A stretch of DNA of 64,000 bases, from assembly GCA_016271365.2 (NCBI GenBank), contig JADMNL010000022.1, forward strand, positions 225,558,501 to 225,622,500. Reading direction: 5' to 3'. Both the position numbers and the translations under genes were made by a program. Below are positions 1 to 11,005 of this stretch, piece by piece; the first letter of the stretch is position 1, and each line of letters opens with the position of its first letter. The stretch is from Neoceratodus forsteri. Its lineage: Eukaryota > Chordata > Ceratodontiformes > Ceratodontidae. The notes under the pieces were generated by a model. The model saw nothing but the letters and a program-made list of their open reading frames with translations. It was not told where the DNA came from and made no database searches.

Positions 1-359
1 CTGACAATAAACATGTCTCTAGTGGGTTGGGACAGCACCTAGGGTGCCTACAGAGCCCATCATCTCAGTCACCCAAGGAGTCCCATCCGCACATCAGCTT
101 GCTCAACCCTCTGCAGCGAACTTGTCTTTGATGGAATTTGCTCTGCTAGGCAGAGCTCTGGTCATTCAAGTCCAGATGGACAATTCTACGACCATGTGTT
201 ACCTGAACAGATAGGGCGGCACTCACTTCCATTCCTTGTATCGGTAGGCACTCTGCATCTGGACCCTTATGTGCAGCATGAATGTTGATACCCTGGCAAT
301 CCATGTTGGGGGAGAATGGTCATCTGGCGCACACCCTTAGCTAGGAAGGAGAGAACATA
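1..359 (+). pseudogene. DIRS-like retroelement RNase H fragment, copy 1 (broken)
   Basis: This is a relic of a reverse-transcriptase-linked RNase H domain, which in an intact element degrades RNA of the RNA:DNA hybrid. The frame starting at ATG 131 reads through the recognisable block DNSTTMCYLNR and ends at TAG 338-340. This copy is the most broken of the three: relative to the copy near 43.6 kb it lacks one base in the stretch just before ATG 131 (frameshift), has a CAG-to-TAG stop at 212-214 and a GAG-to-TAG stop at 245-247. It opens the window and passes directly into S90 near 355. DIRS-type or Ty3-type RNase H both fit; the (L/I)NRQGG block is most familiar to me from DIRS-like elements. 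No RT, integrase or recombinase part is visible. Confidence 0.72.
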
Positions 360-3300
360 TTTTTGACTAAAATACAAATATCACCTCAGGTGGACCAATT
401 TTTGGTGAAAACTAAAAATATCACCATAGGTGGCCTAAATGACATCCACAGACATTTTACCCCATGTACATAAATTACCTGGAACCCATTATGACAAAAT
501 AATATATCAACTCAGTTGGCCTAAATGACTACCACATACCATTCACCCTGTCTGCATAGATCACCTGGAACCCATTTTTACCAAAAATGAAAATATATTT
601 CCTGGTTACCTTAAGGTCCTCTGCAGACCTTTCACCCTGGCTGCATAAATCACCTGGCACCAATTTCTCTTAATAATAAAAATATCACCTGTCCTGGCCT
701 TAATGACTACTGCAGATCTTTTATTCTGGATCCATAAATTACTGGGAACATATTTTTGGCAAAAATACAAATATCACCTCAGGTGGCCTAAATGACAACA
801 TCAAAGCTTTTTCACAGAGTCACTTAGTTCCATTAGTCACTTACAAAGCACTTTTTGGGAAACTGAAATTATCACCTCAGGTGTCTTAAACGGCTACCAT
901 AGACCTTTAACTCCAACTCTAGATAGAAACTGGAACTGATTTATTACAAAAATAAAAATTTCACCTCAGGTGGCTTAAACAACCACTGCAGACCTTTCAC
1001 AATGACTGCATAGATCACCTGGAACCAATTTCTGGCAAAAATAAATATATCACCTCAGGAAGCATCAATGTAAAAGAAACAAATCTTTCACCTCTGCTCT
1101 ATAAATAACCTGGACCCCATTTTTTGCAATTTATGAGCCAGCATATATTGTAGGAGGTGATCATTTAGGTCACCAGAGGTGATATTTTTTGTGGCCAAAA
1201 ATGGGTTTCAGTTGATTATTGGAGATACTGTGAACATCTGTAGGCTATTTAGGCCACCTGAAGTGATATTTTCATTTTTGCCAGAACTCTATTCCTGGTT
1301 GTTTATGGAGCCAGGGTAAAAGTCAACTGTGGCCTACTTAGGCCACCTGGGAAATACTTTTATTTTTTAGAAAATGGGTGCCATGTAATTTATGGAGCCG
1401 GAATGAATGTTCAGCGGTGCACCTTCAAAAATAAATATATTACCTCTGGTGGCCTAAAGGGCCACCGTGGACCTTTTACTCTGGCTCTATAAATCACCTG
1501 GAACCCATGTTTGGCAAAAGTTTAAATATCAATTCAAGAGGCCTAAAAGACCACAGTGGATGTTTTACTCTGTCTGCTAAAATCTCCTGGATCCATTTTT
1601 GACAAAAATTAAATATCACTTCAGGTGTCATAAATGACCACCACAGCCCTTTTTGCAGGGCTCCATCAAACTACTGGAAACAATTTCAGGAAACAATAAA
1701 AATGTTTCCTCAGGTGGCCTAAAGGACCACTTCTTACCTTATACCCTGGGTTGATAAATCATCTGGAACCCATTTTTGGAAAAAAATAACTCTTCAGGTG
1801 GCCTAAATCACCACTGTGCACATTTCACCATAGCTCTGTAAACCATCTGGAACCCATTTTGGCAAAAATAAAACTTTAACATCAGGTGGCCTAAACAACC
1901 ATCCCTGACCTTTCATAATGACTCCACAGATCACCTGGAACACTATCTTTTTCAAAAATATGAATATCACTTCAAGTAGCCTACATGACCACCGCCTTCC
2001 TTTTATCCTACATCCATAAATCACCTGGAACCAATTTTTGCAAAACTACAAATACCACCTCAGTTGGCTTAAATGACCTTTGCAGTCCTTTTACTCAGGC
2101 TCCATATATCACCTGTAAACCATTTTTGAGAAAAATAAAAATATGTACTCAGCTGGCCTAAATGTCCACTGTTGGCCTTTGTGGTCCAGGTGATTCATGC
2201 AGGTGGGATAAAAGGTAAGCAGTAGTAATTTATACCACCTGATGTGAAGCATAGGTGGTGGTCATTAAGGCCACCTCAGGTGATATTTTTATTGTTACCA
2301 AAATGGGTACTAGATGATGAAAGGTCCGAGGTGCTGATCTAGCTAACCTGAGGTGATGTTTTTATTATTGCCAAGAATTGGTTAAAGGTGATCTAAATGT
2401 TGACTACCTACCTTTTACCCCAACTTCATAAATCACCTGGTTCCCATTTTTGGCAAGAATAGAACTATCACCTCAGGTGGCCAAAATGATCACTGTGGTT
2501 CTTTAGCCTCAGATAGCATAAACCTGCCAGTGGAGACATTTTACATTGCCTCCATAAATCACCTGAAAATAAAATATCACCAGGTGCCTAAATGGCTAAT
2601 GCCAACCTTTAACCCTCAAGAAGCATAAAACACCACTGCAGACCTTTCACTTTGCCTCCATAAATCACCTGGAACCCATTTTTGGCAAAAATAGAAATGT
2701 GATCTCAAGTGGTTGTAATCACCACCACAAACCTTTTACCCTGGCTCCTTAGATCACCTGATTTATGGAGGCAAAGTGAAAGGACAGCAGTGGTGTTTTA
2801 TGCTTCTTGAGGTTAAAGGTCTGCATTAGCCATTTAGACCAACTGAGGTAATTTTTTTATTTTTACCAAAAATTGGTGCCAGGTGATTTATGGAGGCAAT
2901 GTAAAATGTCTGCAACTGGTCATTTATGCTATCTGAGGCTAAAGATCCTTAGATCTATTACACCAGCTCCATTAGTCATGAACAACACAATTTTTAAAAA
3001 ACTGAAAATATCATCTTAGATGTCTTAAACAGCTGCCCTGGACCTTTCACCCAAACTACATATATCAACTGGAACCGATTTTATGCAAAAATAAAAATTT
3101 CACCTCAGCTGGCTTAAACAACCACTGCAACCTTTCACAATGACTCCATAGATCACCTGGAACCCATATGTGACAAACATAAAAATATTATCTGACATGG
3201 CCTAAATTACCACTGCCTACCTTTGACCCCATAAATCACCTGAAACCAGTTTTTGTCAAAAATAAATATATGACATCAGGTAGCATAAATGTGAACCACA

Positions 3301-4372
3301 GATTCTTTCACCCTTGCTCCATAAGTCACCTGGAACCCATTTTGGGCAAAAATTAAAATGTCAACCCAGGTGACCTCAATGACCACTTTGGAAATTTTAC
3401 ACCAGCTCCATTAATCACCTAGAAACCATTTTTGGCAAAAATAAAAAAAATCATCTCAGGTGGAATAAACAACCACCGCTGATCTTTAAGTCCAGCTATT
3501 TAACTCACCAACAACCTGAAACAAATAAAACAATTCTACTCAGGTGGCTTAAAGAACAATGAAGAAACTTTCAAGCAGGCTCCATAGATAAGCTGGAGCA
3601 TGTTTTTGGCAAAAAACTAAAAATATCACCTCATGTGGCCTAAATAACCTCCATAGACCTTTTACTCCAGATTCATATCACCTGGAACAAATGTTAGCAA
3701 AAAGAGAAATCACCTCAGGTGGCCTAAATGACCACTGCAGATCTTTTACTCTGGATACATAAATTGACTGGATCACAGTTTTGGAAAAATACAAATATCA
3801 CCTCAGTTGGCCAAACAGCAAACTCAGACCTTTCAGACTAGCTCCATTAATCACCTGCAGCCCACTTTAAAAAAAAAAACTAAACTATCACCTCACATTT
3901 CAACTCAGCTCCGGATATCACCTGGAATCCACTGTTTTCAAGAATAAAAATTTCACTTCAGGTGACTGAAACAACTATCGCAGACTTTTCACAATTACTC
4001 CACAGATCACCTGGAACCCATTTTTGGCAAAAAAAATCTCTTCAGATGGCCTAAATGACCACTGCCTACCTTTTACCCCAATCCCATAAATCACCTGAAA
4101 TGCATTATTGGCAAAAATAAATATATCACCTCAGGTGGCCTAAATGACAACCTCAGACCTTTCACCCAAGTTTCATAATTTCCCTGCAACCCATTTTTAG
4201 CAAATATGTAAATTTCACCTGAGGTGGACTAAACAACCACTGAGGAACTTTGAATCTGGCTCCATAGATCACCTGAAACCCGTTTATGGCAACAACTAAA
4301 AATAACACCTCAGGTGGCATAAAGGACCCTTTTCCCTTGCTCCATACATAATCTGGAACCCATTTTTTGTGC
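360..4372 (+). repeat. S90 satellite array, mainly F, with short inverted islands
   Basis: Diverged tandem units of about 89-90 bp. Each has the dyad CACCTCAGGTG, a CCATAAATCACCTGG block and the A-rich block TTTTTGGCAAAAATAAAA. Orientation is F except for R islands at about 1,135-1,425, 2,190-2,395 and 2,755-2,950. No coding potential was found; the longest frame (1,803-2,024, minus) is translated satellite. The order of variant units is the reverse complement of 38.6-43.4 kb, so the array belongs to an inverted duplicate block. Confidence 0.93.
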
Positions 4373-4590
4373 AGCTTGTGTCATACCCATCCTTTACACC
4401 ATTGAGTTGATGTAGTGGATCTGCTGCATCAGTTTGGGGACTTTGTCACACAGACCTCTTTTCTTGCAAAATATGGCACACAGTATTTTGTGCACAAAGA
4501 TCTGATTCCAAGCTGGTTGCTTGATGTGAAGCTAGAGGAGCTAAGGGCCCTTAAAAATCTGGCCCCAATCTCAGGTAGTTTCAATGAGCA
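4373..4590 (+). mobile_element. Insert A, copy 1 (unclassified, about 215 bp)
   Basis: A non-satellite segment between two S90 half-units. It replaces roughly the A-rich part of one unit: the left flank ends in the CCCATTTTT block and the right flank resumes at CTCAGGTAG. It begins GTGCAGCTTGTGTCATACCC and ends near AAAAATCTGGCCCC. No terminal inverted repeat, poly-A tail or target duplication is evident. The same segment occurs at 15.4 and 38.4 kb on the other strand with the same neighbours, so it was present before the block duplicated. It could be a SINE or transposon fragment. The 60-codon frame at 4,415-4,597 is not conserved in the degraded copy and is not called as a gene. Confidence 0.6.
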
Positions 4591-4857
4591 TCGCTGACCT
4601 TCACACCAGCTCCATTAATCACCTGCAACACATTTTAGGAAAACTAAAGATATTTCTTCAGGTGACCTAAATGACCACTTTGGACCTTTTACACAGCTCC
4701 ATTAATCACCTGGGACCCATTTTATTTGCAAAAAAAATACCTCAGGTGGCATAAATGACCACCGCAGACCTTTCACTCCAACTCCATAAATCACTTGAAC
4801 CCATTTTTTGCAAAATACAATTTCACCTCAGGTGGTCTAAAATGACCACTGTGTACT
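4591..4857 (+). repeat. S90 satellite, F, between inserts A and B
   Basis: About three S90 units, recognised by CCATTAATCACCTG, CTCAGGTGGCATAAATGACC and AAAATACAATTTCACCTCAG blocks. Nothing else was seen here. Confidence 0.9.
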
Positions 4858-4870
4858 CATTAACCTATAT

Positions 4871-4898
4871 ATTATAGTGGCATGGTTGCCACTATAAT
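4871..4898. other. 12-bp perfect hairpin at the edge of insert B
   Basis: ATTATAGTGGCA (4,871-4,882) is the exact reverse complement of TGCCACTATAAT (4,887-4,898), separated by TGGT. The copy at 38,043-38,072 keeps 11-bp arms with an 8-nt loop; the copy near 15,070-15,100 is decayed. It could be a subterminal hairpin of a transposon. Confidence 0.8.
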
Positions 4899-4985
4899 TA
4901 GGGTTCAGCAGTCCTTCTATGTTAAACCTGAAATTTGCACATATTAATAACTTTGGACCTTTCAACGGTTTGTTGAAATTTTTAT

Positions 4986-5006
4986 GCATGCTGGGCATGG
5001 TAGTTC
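4986..5006 (-). promoter_or_regulatory. ZNF143/SBS-like motif in insert B
   Basis: The minus strand reads GAACTACCATGCCCAGCATG, resembling the vertebrate SBS motif (ACTACAA..CCCA.CATGC) bound by ZNF143/THAP11. It recurs in the copies at 37,932-37,953 and 14,964-14,983. The match is partial and activity is inferred only. Confidence 0.35.
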
Positions 5007-5329
5007 TCTGAATTTGCCAAATTGTGTTTTGTTGGACTCATGGGCTTTTCATATGAAAACACTGAAAAATGCAAAATTATCCATTTTTGGAGGAAGCTTT
5101 AGGGATTTTGGATGTGGCCCTGCATGGCCATTGTGTGGCCTGCTGCTCTGGGAGATGGTCCACTTGAAAGAGCTTTGATGGCCAGACATGCCACTTTTTG
5201 TTTGGTGAAACATATTAGGGCATTCAAAGGTTATGCCACTTTTAAATTCCAATTATAAGTCAAGGTGAAAATTTATATGTATGTTTTGCAAACAAAGATT
5301 GGGGTTCTGGCCATCTCATCCCACCTGGC

Positions 5330-5396
5330 GATCAAAGAATTTGCAGCTCACGGCTCAAGAATCTTTGTCCCTGCGAATTTTAAAAATTCTTTGATC
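5330..5396. repeat. 13-bp inverted repeat inside insert B
   Basis: GATCAAAGAATTT (5,330-5,342) pairs perfectly with AAATTCTTTGATC (5,384-5,396). Next to the arms, GCAG (5,343-5,346) and CTGC (5,371-5,374) can also pair. The YY1-like GCCGCCAT lies just outside at 5,403-5,410. The structure is partly kept near 37.54-37.61 kb. It may be a nested foldback element. Confidence 0.7.
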
Positions 5397-5555
5397 ACAA
5401 TGGCCGCCATCATGTTTAAATTCTCTGATTGGAAAAACACAAATATCTTTGCTCAGGTTTTTTTTATATCACTGCTAGTCTCATGGCCCACCGGATCTGT
5501 ATTAAATTATTTTAGTTGTTCATATCCATGGTAGTCTAGTGGCCCCACCCATTAA

Positions 5556-8500
5556 GTGGGTTGCTGGTGATTAATAGAGCTGGTGTAAAAGCTCTGAGGT
5601 TGTCATTTAGGCAACCTGAGGTGTTTTTTTGTTTTTGCTAAAATGTGTTCCCGGTGATATGAACCTGGAGTAAAATGTCTGAGGATGTCATTTAGGCCAC
5701 ATGAGATGATATTTTTAGTTTTAGCCAAAAACATGCTCCAAGTGATATATGGAGCCTGGTTGAAGGTTTCTTTGTGGTTCTTCAAGCCACCTGAGGTGAC
5801 ATTTTTATTCACTGTGGATCTTTTTCCCCAGCACCATAATTCAACTGGAACCTATTTTTGATAAAGAAATTATATCACCTCAGGTGGCCTAAATGACCAC
5901 ACTGGACTTATTACCTCACAATTTCATCTTGAAACCCTTGTTGACAAAAAGAAGAACAATAACATCTGGTGGTTTAAATGACCACCATGGACATTTCACC
6001 TCAGCTCCCGATATCACCTGGAATCCATTGTTTTGCAAAATTAAACATTTCAACTCAGGTGGCTTAAACAACCATTGTGGACTTTTTCACAATGACTCCA
6101 TAAATTACCTGGAACCCATTTTAAGCAAATATATAAATTTCATCTAAGGTGGACTAAACAACCACTGAGGAACTTTGAATCTGGCTCCATAGATCACATG
6201 AAACCCATTTATGGCAAAAAAATATATATATATATATCACCTCAGATGGCATAAATGACCTTTTACCCCTGCTCCATTCATAACATGGAACCAATTTTTA
6301 GTAAAAAATAAAAATATCACCTCTGGTGTCCTAAGTGACCACTGCAGTTCTTTACTCCAGATCATTACTTCTTGAACCCATTTGGCTAAAAATAAAATTT
6401 CACTTCAGGTGGCTCTAAACAACCACTGGAGTCATATTTCACCATGGTTCCATAGATCACCTGGAATTGGTTCCAGGTGATTAATGGAGCCATGGTGAAA
6501 GGTATGCAGAGGATATTCAGGCAACCACAGAAAATATTTTAGTTTTTTTCCAAAAATAGGTTCCAGGTGATCTATGGAGTCTGGTTCAAAGTTCCTCAGT
6601 GGTTGTTTAGGTCACCTGAGGTGAAATGTAATTTTTTTTCCAAAAATGAGTTGCAGGTGAGTTATAAAGCTGGAGTGAAAGGTCAGCATTGGTCATTAAG
6701 GTGACCTAAGTTGATTTTTTTTTGCCAAAAATGGTTTTCATGTGAGTTTTGTAGCGTGGTAAAAAGTTCAAAGTGGTCATTTAGGCAATACTGTTTTTTG
6801 TTTGCCAAAAATGTGGGTTCCAATTTATTTATGGAGCTGGGGAAACTGGTCTATAGTAGACCTTTTGGCCAACAGAGTGATATTTTTATTTTTGCCAAAA
6901 GTAGGTTCCAGGAGATCTATGGATCCAGGCTGAATGGTACATGCTACTCATTTAGGAAACCTTAGGTGAAATTTATATCTTTGTCAAAAATGGGTTCTAG
7001 ATTATTTATTGATCTGGGGTGAAAGGTCTGAGGTTGTCATTTAAGCAACCTGAGGTGATATATTTATTTCTGCCAAAAATGAGATTGAGGAGATTTACAG
7101 AATTGAGGTAAAAGGCAGGCTGTGGTCATTTAGGCCACCTGAGGTTAAAAAGGTGGCAGTCATTTAGACCACCTGAGGTAATATTTTTATTTTTACCAAA
7201 CATGGGTTCCAGTGGATCTATGGAGTCATTGTGAAAAGTCCACAATGGTTGTTTAAGTCACCTGAGGAGAAAATTTTATTTTTGCAAAAAATTAATTCCC
7301 GGTGATATCTGGAGCTGAGGTGAAATATCCACAGTGGTCATTTAAGCTACCTGAGGTGATATTTCTACTTTTTGCCAAAAATGGTTTCAAGGTGAAATGA
7401 TGGAGCCGGTGTAAAATGTCCAGTGTGGTCATTTAGGCCACCTGAGGTGATAAACATTTTTTTTGCCAAATATAGGTTCAAGGTGATTTATGGCACTGGG
7501 GTAGAAGGTCCACAGTGAACGTTCAGGACACAAGGGGTGATATTTTTATTTTTTCCCAAACGTGGGTTCCAGCTAATCTGTGGAGCTAGGGTGAATGGTA
7601 CAAGGTCGTCGTTTAGGCCACCTGAGATTAAATTTTTATTTTTGCCAAAACTGGGTTCAAGGTGTTTTTTGGAAACATTGTGAAAGGTCTGAGGTGTTTA
7701 TTTTGGACACCTGATGTGACACTTTTATTTTTACCAAAAATATGTTCCATGCAATTTATGGATCTGGAGTAAAAGATCCGCTGTGGTTGTTTAGGTCACC
7801 AGTGGTGATATTTTTATTTTTATTAAAAAATTTGTTCCAGGTGATTTATGGAGCAAAGGTGAAAGGTCTGCAATTGTCATTTAGGCTACGTGGTGTGATA
7901 TTTGTATTATTTTTTTGCCAGGGATAGGTGAATAGGTGCCACATGATTTATGAAGCCTGGATAAAAGGTCTGCAGTGGAGCTTTAGGCCACCTGAGGTAA
8001 TATTTTTATTTTTACTAAAATTGGGTTCCAGGTTATGTATGGAGCAAGGGTTAAAGGTCAATTATGGCACTGAGGTGATATTTTTATTTTTTACCATAAA
8101 TGTAGTTTCAGGTGGTCTATGGAGCCAGATTCAATGTTCCTCAGTAGTTATTTAGGCCACCTGAGGTCAATTTATATATTTGCCTAAAATGGGTTACAGG
8201 ATTTATGCTCCTGGGTGAAAAGTCTGAGGTTATTGTTTAGGCCAGCTGAGGTTATATATTATTTTTACCAAAATGTGCAGTTCAAGTAATTCACATGATT
8301 GGACAAAGGTTGGCTATGGTCATTTAGGCCACCTAAGGCTAAAAGTAGGTAGTGGTGATTAGCCACCTGAGGATAATTGGTTTTTGCCAAAAATTGGTTC
8401 CAGGTAATACATGGATCCAGAGTAAAGATCTGCCGTATGTCATTAGACCAGGAGAGGTGATATTTTTATTTTTTACAAGAAATTGTATTATGGATCAAGG

Positions 8501-8965
8501 TGAAAGGTCTGCAGAGGACCTTAGTCAACCAGTGATGATATTTTAATTTTTGCCAGAAATGGGTTCCAGCTAGTTTGTGGAGCTAGGGTGAATTGTACTA
8601 GGTGGTCGCTTATGCCACCGGAGGTGAAATTTTATTTTGCAAAACTGGGTTCAAGGTGATCTTTGGAGACATTGTGAAAGGTCTGAGGTGTTTGCTTAGG
8701 ACACATGATGTGGCATTTTATTTTGATCAAAATTGTTCCAGGTAATTTATGCAAACTGTTTGAATGATATATTGTTGGTTGAAAGGTCTGTGGGTCTTAT
8801 AACACCTGAGATGATATTTTATTTTTGCAAACAAATGGGTTTGAGGTGATTAATGGAGCCCAAAGTCAAAGGGTCCAAAGAGGTCGTCTAGTCACCTGAG
8901 GAAAATCCTTTAGTTTTTACCAAACATGTTGCAGGTGATTACAGAGCTGCTGTGAAAGTCAAATA
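5556..8965. repeat. S90 satellite array, R/F/R
   Basis: S90 in orientation R to about 5,812, F to about 6,468, then R to 8,965. Variant units match, in reverse complement and in order, the stretch 33,945-37,370. No gene was found. The last 800 bp begin to show lost single bases relative to that paralog. Confidence 0.92.
6440..6497. other. Near-perfect palindrome at an S90 F-to-R switch
   Basis: Arms 6,440-6,466 and 6,471-6,497 are 27 bp each with three mismatches around a TTGG centre, joining CACCTGGAA to TTCCAGGTG. The orientation of the satellite reverses exactly here. Its counterpart is at 36,441-36,498. Confidence 0.85.
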
Positions 8966-9358
8966 AAAATAATCCTGAACCCATTTTGGCAAAATAAAAT
9001 ATTACCTCAGGTGGCTTAAATGACCACCATGGATATTGACCATCTCAGATATCTCCTGAATTAATTTGTTTACTGCAGACCTTCACCCCAGCACAATAAA
9101 TAATCTAGAATCCATTTTACAAGATATACATTTTACCTAAGATGTCCTAATGACCACCGTGCCATTAAGCATGTAGAAATAGATTCTTGAACCAATTTGT
9201 GGCAAAATGAAATATCACTTGCTGTTATACACTACTACAGACCTTTTCCTCAGCTTTAAGTAAACTGAACCCAAATTTTTGAATAAAAAATAATATTGCC
9301 TGAATGATGACCTTGAACTTTTACACGGCACAAAACTCACATGACCATTTTTGCAAAA
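8966..9358 (+). repeat. S90 satellite, F (start of direct copy A)
   Basis: The orientation switches from R to F and the sequence becomes a copy of 29,290-29,721, with many one-base losses. The join is where the inverted block (1-8,965) meets the direct block. Nothing but satellite is visible. Confidence 0.88.
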
Positions 9359-9366
9359 ACAATAAA

Positions 9367-9658
9367 CAAGGCCACTGTTTTTCGGTTTTAGGGCTGCTGA
9401 AGACAAAGATTTATGAATCGACATTTTATCAGATCAGTAGATCTACAAAACTGTTTTTTTTCTTTTAATTCCTTCTGTACTATCAATTTGCTCATTTAAT
9501 GCTCTGTTATTAATCCTTCTTTAATTCTGATTACTTATGCACATACTAAAGAATGATAGCAGAATCCTGGAAATCTGGAATTAGGTAACAATCACGGAGT
9601 AATTCGGAATCTGAAGTTCAAAATGGAATTTCATTTTAGTACCGAATCAATGGCCTTG
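9367..9658. mobile_element. hAT-like MITE, copy A
   Basis: A short non-autonomous DNA element without an ORF. It starts CAAGGCCACTG and ends CAATGGCCTTG, an 11-bp terminal inverted repeat with one mismatch. It is flanked by ACAATAAA (9,359-9,366) and ACAATAAG (9,659-9,666), an 8-bp target duplication as in hAT elements. The better preserved copy is at 29,730-30,047. Confidence 0.8.
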
Positions 9659-9666
9659 ACAATAAG

Positions 9667-10388
9667 TAACAGGTGTTTTAATGACCTGTGACCTTTCACC
9701 AAGTTTATAACTCCTGGAACTCATTTTGGATAACAAATGAACGTTTGCATAGATAACCTAAATCATTGGGAACTTTTGACCTGGCCCATAGAGATACTGA
9801 ACCCATTTTGGCTAAGGTTAAAACATATTTCTGGTTGCCTAAGCTCCTCTCAGACCTTTTGGATCCATAAATCACCAGGAGCCAATTTCTGGGAAAAGTA
9901 AAATATCTCTATCCTGGCCTAAATGACCACTGCAGGTATTTTACCTGGATCCATGAATTATTTGAACATTTTGGCAAAATACAATTATACCTCAAGTGGC
10001 CTTTAACCTCAGGTGGCTAAATGACCACTGCCAACCTTTACCTAATCCCTTGAATCACCTAAATTGCATTTTGGTAAAAAATAATTACCACCTCAGCTGG
10101 CTTAAGCTTCGCCTCAGACCTTCACCCCAGCTCCATACCTGCAACCATTTCTGCAATGTAAATTGACCTCAGGTTTCTAAACTCCTACTGCGGAACGTTG
10201 ACTTGCTCCATAGATCGCAGAAATACATTCATGCAAAAAATAATGTCACCTCAGGTGGCATAAATAACCTTCTACCCTTGCTCCATACATCTTCTCGACC
10301 CATTTTGGTAAAATTAAATATTACCTCAGGTTGCCTAGATGACCTCTCATTCCATTCACCTGGCTCAATAGATCATCTGGAACCATTT
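9667..10388 (+). repeat. S90 satellite, F
   Basis: S90 units matching 30,056-30,850, compressed by single-base losses. Nothing else was seen here. Confidence 0.88.
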
Positions 10389-11005
10389 TTGTAATTTTGT
10401 TCCTTTCCAGCCATATCCCAGTTAATATTTTACGGGTTGCAATTTTGTGCCTTCCTGCTATAACCATTTTATACTTTATATTGGCTGTAATATGTGCTCT
10501 TCCAGCCATAGCCATTTTATACTTTTCCTATGCTGTTGTTCTGTGTTCTTCCATACAGCCCATTTATACTTTTCACAAGCTGCAGTTTTGTACTCTTGGT
10601 TATTGCACAATTATACTTTACCCAGGCTATACTTTGGGTCTTCAGCTATGAGTTGTTTTTTTCAGGCTGTAATTTTGTGCTCTTCAGCTATAGCTATTTT
10701 ATACTTTTCTTGTTGCAGTTTGTGCTCTTCCAGCCATAGCTCAGTTTATACTTTTCTCAGGCTGTTATTCTGTGTTTGTCAGCCATAGCCAAGTTATACT
10801 TTTCATGACTGCAGTCTTGTACTCTTCCTTTATAATTGCAATTATACTTTTCAGGCCTAATTTGGTCTTCAGCTAGCCCAATTTATTATTTTCACGACTG
10901 CAGTTTTGACCTCTTCCAGCCATTGCCCAGTTTACACTTTTCCCAGCCTGTAGTGCCTACATCAGCTATGGTCCGTTTTAACATTTCAGGTTGTATTTTG
11001 TGTCT
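10389..11005 (+). repeat. M50T T-rich minisatellite, 50-bp unit, copy A
   Basis: About 12 units of 49-51 bp with the recurring blocks TGCTCTTCCAGCCATAGCCC, TTTATACTTTTC and CAGGCTGTAATTTTG. It is unrelated by eye to S90 or S50 and sits inside one S90 unit. The overlapping open frames here (for example 10,447-10,788) are translated repeat and are not called. A longer, cleaner copy lies at 30,851-31,512. Confidence 0.9.

Larger units (their letters stand above)
4858..5555 (+). mobile_element. Insert B, copy 1 (unclassified, about 700 bp)
   Basis: A non-satellite element present three times in the window (also 14.47-15.11 and 37.38-38.09 kb, both minus). CATTAA lies at both edges (4,858-4,863 and 5,550-5,555), which could be a TTAA-type target duplication, but matching terminal inverted repeats are not visible. 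It begins with a perfect 12-bp hairpin and contains a second inverted repeat at 5,330-5,396. It carries promoter-like motifs: a ZNF143-like block, a YY1-like GCCGCCAT and an inverted CCAAT box. It sits at an F-to-R switch in S90. Open frames (4,984-5,178; 5,265-5,534) show no recognisable domain and degrade in the copy at 14.5 kb, so no protein is called. It may be a non-autonomous DNA transposon or an LTR-like fragment. Confidence 0.62.

Noticed and set aside
360..4372. CENP-B box in S90 or S50
   Set aside because: No TTCG....A..CGGG pattern was found in either unit by eye.
4415..4597. 60-codon open frame in insert A as a small gene
   Set aside because: Not preserved in the degraded paralog and ends inside satellite; no recognisable domain.
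5265..5534. 89-codon open frame in insert B as a transposase
   Set aside because: No catalytic motif is visible and the frame is not kept in the copy at 14.5 kb.
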